From positions 1 to 6,245 of the forward strand of contig DAOVJH010000091.1 in the NCBI GenBank assembly GCA_030673345.1: a stretch of DNA of 6,245 nucleotides, given 5' to 3'. Positions 1 to 6,245 of the stretch are shown here, one piece after another (positions within the stretch are counted from its first letter, which is position 1; every line of letters begins with the position of its first letter). The notes under the pieces are model-generated. The model was not told where the DNA came from. It ran no database searches and saw only the letters and a program-made list of their open reading frames with translations. The translations under genes were made by a program, and so were the position numbers. The stretch is from Pseudomonadota bacterium. GTDB taxonomy: Bacteria > Pseudomonadota > Gammaproteobacteria > SZUA-229.

Positions 1-2742
1 AATAAAATCATTATTGTTTCGACTCTTCCTGCTCTCGTCGTCGCAAGCATTCTGTCGACACACTATATCTTAGATCAATTCGACTACATCTCTGAATCGC
101 TGACCAAGAATGGTGAACTTATCGCCAAACAGTTATCACCTGCTGCCGAATATTCAATCTATTCCGGAAATATAGACCTCATAAAACCCTTAGCTGACAC
201 TATCCTCAAAAACAACCCTGTCCAACGCATACAGGTTTTTGACGGATACAACAACAATATACTGGACATAAAAAGCATCGCTAACCAATCCAGTGCCAAC
301 GACTCACTGCTCAAATATTTTCTTGAGGAAAAAGAACTACTGACCTTCATCGAACCTATTATATCTGCCCAGATCTCTGTAGATGATAACGAAAATCGTG
401 CATTAGAAACTACCATAAAAAGTGCTCCCAACCAGATCGGAAAGGTAGTCGTAACACTGACTACCGAATTTGCCATCGATGAAAAGGTCGACCAGATCCA
501 ACACGGCTTTTTGATCACACTCGCTATCCTTGTCTTGACCATACTCGTCGTCATACGTATCACGGGCACTATTACACGCCCGATAAAATCACTTACTAAA
601 GCAGTAAGGAATATGACTTCCGGCGACCTTGATACACACATAAAACTCGACACTACTGGTGAACTTGGCATTCTTGAATCATGCATCAACCATATGAGAA
701 ATGAATTAAAGGACTCCCGAACAGATCTTGAAATACAACTCAATGTTTACACCGACGAACTGCAGCAAACACTTGAAGAACTGGAGATCAGAAACGCAGA
801 ACTCGACATAACACGATCAAAAGCTATCTATGCTAATAATGCAAAATCTGAATTCCTTGCAAATATGAGTCATGAGATAAGAACACCACTGAGCGGCATC
901 ATCGGCTTCACTGAATTGTTACAGGAAACACAGCTATCGACCCAGCAAAAGGACTACTCGAGCACCATTCATAAGTCCTCAAAACATCTATTGGAAATCA
1001 TCAATGATGTTCTTGACCTGTCAAAAATCGAATCAGGAAAAACGGTGATAGCCACCAGTGAGTTCAATCTCGTCGATATCATAGAAGATATCATTAACCT
1101 GTTAAGCACTAGCGCCCTGGAAAAAAATGTCGAGCTATTGTACAGAGTGTCTAACGATGTACCAGACGTTATCAATTCTGACCCTTTCAGGATTCATCAG
1201 ATACTCACAAATCTTATCGGTAATGCAATCAAGTTTACCGACAAGGGTTATGTCTATGTACAGATCGATCGGGGTGAGATCAACCACCATGAGACCAGCA
1301 TAAAGTTCACAGTCTCCGACACCGGAATCGGTATGAACAAAGCCGATAAGAAAAAGTTATTTAAAGCTTTCACCCAGGCAGACACCAGTATCACTCGACG
1401 TTTTGGCGGCACTGGCCTCGGTCTTGTTATCTCACGCAAATTAACACTCCTGATGCATGGAGAAATAGGCTTTGACAGCACCGAGGGTGAAGGCTCTACA
1501 TTCTGGTTCAGTGTTCCAGTAACACCTGTCCATACAGAGCCTAAACCTTCTGAACTTGGCACAAAAAGGATCGCTTTCATATGCAATCATTTTATCGCCA
1601 GACAGGCATACAAGTCAGTATTTGAAAACTGGCAATGCATTATCAACGATTACTCTACAGAAAACCTTAATGCACTATCAGATATCGAAGAAGAAAATGA
1701 CATGATCGTGGTATTCATCAGTAGGAAGGAAATCATAAATAACACGATAGAAAAGATCAGTAAACTGGAATTTTCCAAACCATCATTATTGATCGCAAGC
1801 ACACGCTCTCACAGCGAATTAAGAAACCTGCAGAAACACACTTTTGACTACGCTGTCTTCACTTCTGAAAAAGTTGAAATAATAAAACAAAAGATGGTCA
1901 GCGCCATCAATAAAAAAACACAGGAATCAAATGTTGACCCATTAGCTGATACGTTTACATCAATGACCGACTGGTCAGACATCAACATTATGGTCGTCGA
2001 TGATAATGATGTAAATTTACGTCTGGCTGAAATCATCTTACACAAACATAAAGCTCGCGTGACCACTGCACACTCTGGTGCTCAGGCCATCGATTATGCC
2101 TGCATGAATTCGTTCGACATAATATTCATGGACCTGCACATGCCCGGTCTGGATGGCTATGAAACGACGCAAAAAATTCGTGAACTAACACCAGGAAAGC
2201 AGCCTGTTATCGTTGCGCTAACTGCAAATGCAATGCCCCAGGAAAAAGAAAAAGTGATTCAATCCGGGATGAACGGCATCCTGATAAAACCCGTTAGCGA
2301 CACGATATTGCAAAAAGTTATCGACCAATGGATATTAAAGGAACCGATTAAATCAACCGATATCACTGATTTACAAAGCGGCGACATAATTAAAGATGCC
2401 GACACCAAATCTGTTTTCTCAATAAAACTGGCTAAAGAATTTACTGGAAATAACGAAGAACTTGCATATGAACTCTTTGCTATGCTCAGAGCAGAACTTG
2501 ACTGCTATAAAAACGCAATAGCTGCAGCCACTAAGAGCAACGACCTGCCTGGCTTACGAGAACAGGTCCATAAGCTGCATGGAGCAAGCCGTTGCTGCGG
2601 AACATCTGAACTGAAACAGGTCTGTAATCAGATCGAGACTATGATCAATCAGAATATCAATTTTGATATCGAAAAAGAAACATCCGTGTTATTGAAAGCG
2701 ATCCAGAGGGTTGCTGATTATAAAATAAACACGAATGCTTAA
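1..2742 (+). CDS. barA: BarA/GacS-type hybrid sensor histidine kinase, 5'-truncated by the window
   Basis: Inner-membrane tripartite kinase that autophosphorylates and passes phosphate His-Asp-His to a UvrY/GacA-type regulator, which is not in this window. The frame is open from base 1 to a TAA at 2740-2742 (913 codons). E. coli BarA has 918 residues, so only about ten N-terminal residues are missing; the TTG at 511 is internal and not the start. Window codon numbering: end of TM1 3-18; periplasmic sensor 19-167, with AAEYSIYSGN resembling E. coli BarA STEYGMSLQN; TM2 169-187; HAMP about 188-240; coiled linker 232-285; HisKA with SHEIRTPLSG and phospho-His291; HATPase with N408, DTGIGM 440-445 and GGTGLGL 469-475. 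A degenerate receiver-like segment follows at about 522-640. The true receiver has D667/D668, phospho-Asp711, T741 and K763. The C-terminal HPt has VHKLHG with His857. All relay residues are intact. It ends 22 bp from the convergent pdxJ stop. Confidence 0.95.
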   Translation, partial: NKIIIVSTLPALVVASILSTHYILDQFDYISESLTKNGELIAKQLSPAAEYSIYSGNIDLIKPLADTILKNNPVQRIQVFDGYNNNILDIKSIANQSSANDSLLKYFLEEKELLTFIEPIISAQISVDDNENRALETTIKSAPNQIGKVVVTLTTEFAIDEKVDQIQHGFLITLAILVLTILVVIRITGTITRPIKSLTKAVRNMTSGDLDTHIKLDTTGELGILESCINHMRNELKDSRTDLEIQLNVYTDELQQTLEELEIRNAELDITRSKAIYANNAKSEFLANMSHEIRTPLSGIIGFTELLQETQLSTQQKDYSSTIHKSSKHLLEIINDVLDLSKIESGKTVIATSEFNLVDIIEDIINLLSTSALEKNVELLYRVSNDVPDVINSDPFRIHQILTNLIGNAIKFTDKGYVYVQIDRGEINHHETSIKFTVSDTGIGMNKADKKKLFKAFTQADTSITRRFGGTGLGLVISRKLTLLMHGEIGFDSTEGEGSTFWFSVPVTPVHTEPKPSELGTKRIAFICNHFIARQAYKSVFENWQCIINDYSTENLNALSDIEEENDMIVVFISRKEIINNTIEKISKLEFSKPSLLIASTRSHSELRNLQKHTFDYAVFTSEKVEIIKQKMVSAINKKTQESNVDPLADTFTSMTDWSDINIMVVDDNDVNLRLAEIILHKHKARVTTAHSGAQAIDYACMNSFDIIFMDLHMPGLDGYETTQKIRELTPGKQPVIVALTANAMPQEKEKVIQSGMNGILIKPVSDTILQKVIDQWILKEPIKSTDITDLQSGDIIKDADTKSVFSIKLAKEFTGNNEELAYELFAMLRAELDCYKNAIAAATKSNDLPGLREQVHKLHGASRCCGTSELKQVCNQIETMINQNINFDIEKETSVLLKAIQRVADYKINTNA

Positions 2743-2751
2743 GATAGCGCT

Positions 2752-2770
2752 GACTAGTTTGCGACTAGTT
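2752..2770. terminator. Small hairpin at the barA/pdxJ convergent junction, possible bidirectional terminator
   Basis: Two copies of the self-complementary hexamer ACTAGT (2753-2758 and 2764-2769) are separated by TTGCG, so either strand can form a 6-bp stem with a 5-nt loop. A G-T pair could extend it by one on the plus strand. The pdxJ stop codon (2765-2767) lies inside the right arm and the barA stop is 10 bp to the left. The stem has low G+C and neither side has a clear T-run, so intrinsic termination would be weak. The position between two convergent genes is the main support. Confidence 0.3.
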
Positions 2771-3502
2771 TCTGGCTTCACGCATTAATTTCTTAAATTC
2801 AGCAACTGCTTTTTCCAGCCCCATAAAAACACTGTCTGCAATAATCGCATGGCCGATATTCAGTTCCCTCACCGTCGACAGGCATGCGATATCATAAATA
2901 TTCTGCCGGTTTAAGCCATGCCCGGCATTGACCTGCAAACCCATGTTATCAGCATGTTCGCAAGCGACAGTTATCGCGTTTAACAGCTGCTGACTTTTCG
3001 TGGAATTTTCAGCATCTGCATAGTGACCAGTATGTATCTCGATTACCGGCGCGCCCGTTCGTTTTGCAGCATCTATCTGCTGCAGATCTGCGTCTATAAA
3101 CAATGAAACTTTTATACCCGCATCAGCAAGCCTTGCACACGCATCTGTAATCTGCGCCTCATAACGGATGACATCGAGACCGCCTTCTGTTGTCAGCTCT
3201 TCCCTTTTTTCTGGCACCAGGCAACAGTCTTCAGGCTTCACATCACTTGCGATAGTAATCATTTCGTCGGTCACAGCCATCTCAAGATTCATCCGTGTCA
3301 GCATGCGCTCTTTCAATAGATAGACATCTCTATCCTGTATATGACGACGATCCTCTCGCAGGTGCAGGGTTATGCTATCGGCACCTGCCTGTTCGACCTG
3401 CAGCGCTGCAAACACCGGGTCAGGATAACGCGTCCCCCTCGCCTGCCTCAAAGTTGCTACATGGTCGATGTTAACGCCTAGAAGTAATTCATTCATTTTC
3501 AC
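2765..3502 (-). CDS. pdxJ: Pyridoxine 5'-phosphate synthase
   Basis: Cytoplasmic TIM-barrel enzyme of the DXP-dependent vitamin B6 pathway. It condenses 3-amino-2-oxopropyl phosphate (1-amino-acetone 3-phosphate) with 1-deoxy-D-xylulose 5-phosphate to give pyridoxine 5'-phosphate. The N-terminus [19 protein letters not shown] is the family signature. Numbering from the ATG at 3496, expected active-site residues are all present: N9, D11/H12, R20, H45, R47, H52, E72, T102, H193 and G215/H216. These match E. coli numbering, and the ATG form is also 243 residues long. The start is ambiguous by two codons: GTG at 3502 has a GAGG Shine-Dalgarno 10 nt upstream, while ATG at 3496 fits family length but lies 16 nt from it. 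I give the GTG form (245 aa). The gene is convergent with barA and divergent from the cyclase gene, so it appears monocistronic; recO and acpS, frequent neighbours in proteobacteria, are not adjacent. Confidence 0.97.
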   Translation of the reverse strand: MKMNELLLGVNIDHVATLRQARGTRYPDPVFAALQVEQAGADSITLHLREDRRHIQDRDVYLLKERMLTRMNLEMAVTDEMITIASDVKPEDCCLVPEKREELTTEGGLDVIRYEAQITDACARLADAGIKVSLFIDADLQQIDAAKRTGAPVIEIHTGHYADAENSTKSQQLLNAITVACEHADNMGLQVNAGHGLNRQNIYDIACLSTVRELNIGHAIIADSVFMGLEKAVAEFKKLMREARN

Positions 3503-3512
3503 TTAATTCATG

Positions 3513-3516
3513 CCTC
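3513..3516 (-). promoter_or_regulatory. Shine-Dalgarno of pdxJ
   Basis: The minus strand reads GAGG here, 10 nt before GTG (3502) and 16 nt before the in-frame ATG (3496). The spacing favours GTG, while family alignment favours ATG. No stronger purine-rich element lies closer to the ATG, only a weak AAGTG. Confidence 0.5.
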
Positions 3517-3634
3517 GTTATTCAAATCCAGATGTTTCGGATATTTTACAGAAAATGAACAACATATGCCGTATTCATAGCTTTACCGACTAATATTTGC
3601 TATTTTCCTATGTACTAATAAAACAATAAGAATC

Positions 3635-3638
3635 AGGA
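3635..3638 (+). promoter_or_regulatory. Shine-Dalgarno supporting the TTG start of the cyclase gene
   Basis: AGGA lies 7 nt before the TTG at 3646-3648, an optimal spacing. An in-frame TAA at 3619-3621 rules out an upstream start, and the next in-frame ATG would remove the first membrane segment and part of the CHASE2 domain. The TTG start is therefore well supported. Confidence 0.7.
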
Positions 3639-3645
3639 AAACTCC

Positions 3646-5853
3646 TTGGATATTCAACGCATTATTCGATATGCATTAAGTCTGGCGCTGACCCTCGCAT
3701 TCTTACTCCACGTGGGTGAGATACTTAATATCCCTATTCTGACCAGTCTTGAAAATCAGGCCTACGATGCCCGCCTGAAAATAACATTACCCGAAAATGT
3801 CGATAAGCAGGTCGTCATTGTCGACATCGATGAAAAAAGCCTTGAGGCGATCGGCCAATGGCCATGGAACCGTAATATCCTGGCGAAGATCAACGATGTC
3901 CTGTTCGACCACTACCAGATCAAAGCGATCGGTTACGATATCGTTTTTGCTGAAGAAGATGTCGATGAAGGCGCAAAACTGCTCGATGAGATGGCGAACA
4001 GTTCCTTAAAAGACAATCCTGATTTCATCGCGGAATATAACCGTGTGATGTCATCACTACAGCATGATCAGCGGTTTGCTGAATCACTGAAGGACAGGAA
4101 AACAGTGATGGGTTTCGTCATGGACACCGACACCATCAAGGGCGGCCTGCCCAAAGCGATTACCGAACTCGATAAAAAAACACTCAAGAAGTTAGCCATA
4201 AATAAAACCGAAGGTTACACCGCAAACCTGAAACAACTGCAACAGAGTGCTTTCAGCGGCGGTTTTTTCAACAACCCGCTACTCGATGATGACGGTGTAT
4301 TCCGCCGAGTTCCGCTATTGCAAACCTATGAGAATGAACTTCACGAGTCCCTGGCGCTTGCATTGGCCAGAGCCGCCACCGGGTCACCGGTAATCGAAAT
4401 GGTCGTAGAAACCAATTCGGATAGCGATGACCTTTTCCTCGAGTGGGTGACCATAGGCGAGATAGCCATCCCGGTCGACCACGAGTCAGGTGTTCTCGTA
4501 CCCTACATCGGCAAACAGAAAAGTTTTGAATATATATCGGCGACCGATGTCTTAAACAAGAAAGTCGATAAAGATATCCTCAGTGGAAAAATCACACTGT
4601 TTGGTACTTCGGCACCAGGCCTGCTCGACCTTAGGACTATCCCGCTGGAACCAGCCTACCCGGGGGTTGAAGTACATGCCAATATTATTCAGGGCATACT
4701 TGATGGCCGCATATTACATGCACCCGGTTACACTAAAGGTTATGAATTCATACTGATCAGTTTTATCGGCATCGCACTCACTTTTTCACTGCCGGTTCTG
4801 TCTGCCCTGTTTTCAACACTGGTGATACTTGGCAGCATCGTATTACTGATCGCGACCAATTTTTATGCCTGGTCAAACGCACAGCTGGTATTACCTATCG
4901 CTGCACCGGTACTGCTGGTTATCATGCTATTCGCACTGCAGATGACGTACGGCTTCTTCGTAGAGTCTCGCGGCAAACGTCAGCTGGCACACCTCTTTGG
5001 CCAGTATGTACCACCAGAACTGGTGGACGAGATGAGTAAGAAGATGGAAGACATCAACCTCGATGGTGAGATGCGCGAGATGTCTGTACTGTTCTCTGAT
5101 GTACGCGGCTTCACCACCATATCTGAAAGTCTTGAACCGAAAGAGCTCACCGACTACATCAACGCCTTTTTGACACCGATAACCAAAGTGATACACGATG
5201 ACCGCGGCACCATCGATAAATACATGGGTGATGCGGTAATGGCATTCTGGGGCGCACCGCTTGAAGATGATCAACATGCTCTACACGCACTAACAGCAGC
5301 ACTCGGTATTATCGAGCGGATGAAATCCTTACGCGAAGAGTTCGCCATAAAACAATGGCCTGAGATCCACGTCGGTGTCGGTGTTAATAGCGGTATCATG
5401 AATGTCGGTAATAAAGGCTCTGAATTCCGTGTCGATTACACCATATTAGGCGATGCAGTAAACCTCGGTTCACGCCTCGAGGGATTAACCAAAGTTTATG
5501 GCGTCGATATCATCACCAGTGAATTCACCAGACATGCCGTACCTGAGTTTGAATACCGGGAGCTCGACCGGGTTCGTGTTAAAGGCAAAGATAAAACAGT
5601 GACCATCTATGAACCACTGGGCCTGCTGGAAAATATCGATAAATCAGAAAGGAAGTTACTCAAGCAGTTCCACATTGGCATAAAACAGTACCGCGCTCAA
5701 AACTGGGATGCGGCAGAACGGGAAATATTCGGCTTAAGCCAGCTAGATCCTGACCGCAAGATCTACCATATCTACCTCGACCGCATCATGCACTACCGGG
5801 AAAATCCACCAGCAGACGACTGGGACGGCAGTTTTACACATACTTCTAAATAA
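3646..5853 (+). CDS. CHASE2-domain class III adenylate/guanylate cyclase, membrane-anchored
   Basis: Predicted to convert ATP to cAMP in the cytoplasm in response to an unknown signal sensed by an extracytoplasmic CHASE2 domain. The 735-residue protein has an N-terminal membrane segment (about 6-24) and CHASE2 (about 30-355), with VVIVDIDEKSL 56-66, GQWPWNR 70-76, DGVFRRVP 216-223 and YPGVEVHAN 338-346. Three membrane segments follow (about 368-384, 386-404, 414-434), then a linker and the cyclase domain (about 475-640). Metal-binding aspartates are D485 in FSDVRGF and D529 in KYMGDAVMAFW. The purine-selecting pair is K525 and T599 in DYTILGDAVN; Thr at the usual Asp position suggests subclass IIIb. 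Transition-state residues N606 and R610 are present, so the enzyme looks active. The C-terminus is a helical tail ending DWDGSFTHTSK. The TTG start has AGGA 7 nt upstream. ATP is more likely than GTP as substrate because Lys is kept, but this is not proven by sequence. Confidence 0.93.
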   Translation: MDIQRIIRYALSLALTLAFLLHVGEILNIPILTSLENQAYDARLKITLPENVDKQVVIVDIDEKSLEAIGQWPWNRNILAKINDVLFDHYQIKAIGYDIVFAEEDVDEGAKLLDEMANSSLKDNPDFIAEYNRVMSSLQHDQRFAESLKDRKTVMGFVMDTDTIKGGLPKAITELDKKTLKKLAINKTEGYTANLKQLQQSAFSGGFFNNPLLDDDGVFRRVPLLQTYENELHESLALALARAATGSPVIEMVVETNSDSDDLFLEWVTIGEIAIPVDHESGVLVPYIGKQKSFEYISATDVLNKKVDKDILSGKITLFGTSAPGLLDLRTIPLEPAYPGVEVHANIIQGILDGRILHAPGYTKGYEFILISFIGIALTFSLPVLSALFSTLVILGSIVLLIATNFYAWSNAQLVLPIAAPVLLVIMLFALQMTYGFFVESRGKRQLAHLFGQYVPPELVDEMSKKMEDINLDGEMREMSVLFSDVRGFTTISESLEPKELTDYINAFLTPITKVIHDDRGTIDKYMGDAVMAFWGAPLEDDQHALHALTAALGIIERMKSLREEFAIKQWPEIHVGVGVNSGIMNVGNKGSEFRVDYTILGDAVNLGSRLEGLTKVYGVDIITSEFTRHAVPEFEYRELDRVRVKGKDKTVTIYEPLGLLENIDKSERKLLKQFHIGIKQYRAQNWDAAEREIFGLSQLDPDRKIYHIYLDRIMHYRENPPADDWDGSFTHTSK

Positions 5854-5922
5854 AAACAAAGCTAACTCATTGAAAGTTTAATCGATTTTCACTGATTCAG
5901 CTATTTCATACGCCGATAATAA
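5854..5922. other. AT-rich spacer after the cyclase gene, no clear terminator
   Basis: Directly after the cyclase stop I find only short AT-rich inverted repeats, for example TGAAA (5871-5875) with TTTCA (5887-5891). There is no GC-rich stem followed by T residues. Read-through from the cyclase gene into the downstream gene is therefore possible. Confidence 0.4.
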
Positions 5923-5944
5923 AAATTTGAACCAGTTCACATTT
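5923..5944 (+). promoter_or_regulatory. CRP (cAMP receptor protein)-like operator
   Basis: A 22-bp near-palindrome with left half AAATTTGA (5923-5930), a 6-bp centre ACCAGT and right half TCACATTT (5937-5944). The E. coli CRP consensus halves are AAATGTGA and TCACATTT, so 15 of 16 half-site bases match; the one difference is TTTGA for TGTGA on the left. The centre (between 5933 and 5934) lies about 60.5-61.5 bp before the transcription start implied by the TATAAA at 5982-5987, matching a class I CRP-activated promoter. Seen directly: the palindrome and spacing. Inferred: that a CRP/Vfr-type regulator binds it and activates the downstream HD-type gene. Confidence 0.6.
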
Positions 5945-5958
5945 TCTGGACTTTTGGC

Positions 5959-5987
5959 TGTGCATTTCTATCTTTTTCAGCTATAAA
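5959..5987 (+). promoter_or_regulatory. Candidate sigma-70 promoter for the HD-type gene
   Basis: The -10 box TATAAA is at 5982-5987. Seventeen bases upstream sits a poor -35 candidate, TGTGCA (5959-5964), matching TTGACA at three positions. A good -10 with a weak -35 is typical of activator-dependent promoters and fits the CRP-like site just upstream. The implied start is near 5994-5995, giving a leader of about 40 nt before the ATG at 6034. Confidence 0.45.
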
Positions 5988-5993
5988 TAGAAA
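5965..5993. repeat. Inverted repeat overlapping the candidate -10 box
   Basis: TTTCTAT (5965-5971) and ATAGAAA (5987-5993) are exact reverse complements, 15 bp apart, bracketing the -10 hexamer. It could be a repressor operator or chance in an AT-rich stretch. It is not followed by T residues, so it does not resemble a terminator. Confidence 0.25.
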
Positions 5994-6033
5994 GACCAAT
6001 AAAAACTATTATTAAATTCTCGGGCCATTCAGC

Positions 6034-6245
6034 ATGCGAGATCGAAGATCAACATATGACATCACGGATGACGTTCAGTTAACCTATGCCGATAGTGTGT
6101 GTGGTGCTGTGTGCACAATTTTTCGCAGCGCCTTCAACCAGTTCAATGAAGCCGCACTAAAACAGGCCTTTGAAGATTGTGAGCGCCTTTTTGAAGGCGA
6201 CTATTCCACCTACCTGCCCTGCGACACGCTCTATCATGACAAACA
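6034..6245 (+). CDS. Probable HD-superfamily phosphohydrolase, N-terminal part only (runs off the window)
   Basis: The frame is open from ATG 6034 to the window end (70 complete codons). An in-frame TAA at 6013-6015 and the lack of any other ATG, GTG or TTG between it and 6034 fix the start, although no clear Shine-Dalgarno precedes it. The visible part reads MRDRRSTYDITDD, then a helical segment with VCGAVC, then FEDCERLFEGDYSTYLP and CDTLYHDK at the cut. The order LFEG, CDT and YHD followed by a further His is what I recall from proteobacterial HD-domain proteins with a YHDxQH-type metal motif, similar to the YHNxxH signature of class I cyclic-nucleotide phosphodiesterases. The second His falls just beyond the window, so the family call rests on a short stretch. 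Its place behind a CRP-like operator and next to an adenylate cyclase makes a role in cAMP turnover plausible, but this is inference. Confidence 0.65.
   Translation, partial: MRDRRSTYDITDDVQLTYADSVCGAVCTIFRSAFNQFNEAALKQAFEDCERLFEGDYSTYLPCDTLYHDK

Larger units (their letters stand above)
3503..3645. promoter_or_regulatory. Divergent intergenic region between pdxJ and the cyclase gene
   Basis: This 143-bp AT-rich stretch separates two outward-reading genes and must hold at least one promoter for each unless they start further away. On the minus strand, TAAAAT (3548-3543) could be a -10 box for pdxJ about 40 bp before the start, but no convincing -35 sits 16-18 bp upstream. On the plus strand only weak hexamers are visible, such as TTTACC at 3582-3587. 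There is a loose inverted repeat, ATGAA (3555-3559) and TTCAT (3574-3578). I see no CRP-like site here. Confidence 0.45.

Noticed and set aside
511..513. TTG at 511 as a start codon for the kinase
   Set aside because: The frame upstream is open to base 1 and encodes the periplasmic sensor and first membrane segment expected for BarA.
159..743. Long open frame on the minus strand within barA
   Set aside because: It lies opposite the N-terminal part of barA, whose plus-strand frame is open from base 1 and matches BarA. The antisense translation is Ser/Met-rich with no recognisable domain.
969..2066. Three shorter minus-strand open frames (969-1175, 1254-1586, 1848-2066)
   Set aside because: All lie opposite conserved barA domains and show no family resemblance or ribosome binding site; they are coding shadows.
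3503..3511. Minimal ORF ATG AAT TAA just before pdxJ on the minus strand
   Set aside because: The GAGG lies only one base from this ATG, too close to initiate there, and a two-codon product gives no attenuation logic.
3797..4009. Plus-strand frame inside the CHASE2 coding region
   Set aside because: It overlaps strongly conserved CHASE2 sequence in another frame, and its product is Ser/Arg-rich and featureless.
4927..5277. Minus-strand frame opposite the cyclase domain
   Set aside because: It is antisense to catalytic motifs that are clearly coding on the plus strand.
5896..5984. 9-bp direct repeat TTCAGCTAT at 5896-5904 and 5976-5984
   Set aside because: It has only two copies, 80 bp apart, without symmetry or a matching regulator; chance is likely in an AT-rich region.
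6084..6117. TG-rich tract with a TGTGCACA palindrome
   Set aside because: It falls inside the coding frame of the HD-type gene (Val/Cys/Ala codons) and is too short to suggest a phase-variable repeat.

Overview
The window looks like chromosomal core DNA from a gammaproteobacterium of moderate G+C. The protein families point there: a BarA/GacS-type tripartite sensor kinase with close motif identity to E. coli BarA, a PdxJ whose catalytic residues fall at the same numbers as in the E. coli enzyme, and a CHASE2-class III adenylate cyclase. I see no mobile element, CRISPR array, tRNA or rRNA.

Layout: (1) 1-2742 (+), a 5'-truncated barA. Its frame is open from base 1, so the gene starts before the window. 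(2) 2765-3502 (-), pdxJ, convergent with barA and only 22 bp from it, with a small ACTAGT hairpin across the junction. (3) 3503-3645, a divergent intergenic region. (4) 3646-5853 (+), a membrane-anchored CHASE2 adenylate/guanylate cyclase starting at TTG behind a good Shine-Dalgarno. (5) 5854-6033, an AT-rich intergenic region with a strong CRP-like palindrome followed by a plausible sigma-70 promoter. (6) 6034-6245 (+), the start of a gene that runs off the window and appears to encode an HD-superfamily phosphohydrolase.

The most interesting part is the right half. A predicted cAMP-making enzyme is followed by a near-consensus CRP operator. The operator's centre lies about 60.5-61.5 bp upstream of the transcription start implied by a TATAAA -10 box, which is the classical class I CRP position. 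The gene behind it carries the beginning of a YHD metal-binding motif like that of HD-type and cyclic-nucleotide phosphodiesterases. My inference is a small local cAMP circuit: the cyclase makes the signal, CRP-cAMP activates the downstream gene, and that product may hydrolyse the signal. Whether the HD protein acts on cAMP cannot be settled from this window.

The left half is conventional: a global two-component sensor (BarA, normally paired with UvrY/GacA and the CsrA small RNAs) and a vitamin B6 biosynthesis enzyme. pdxJ is not flanked by recO or acpS, its usual neighbours in many relatives.
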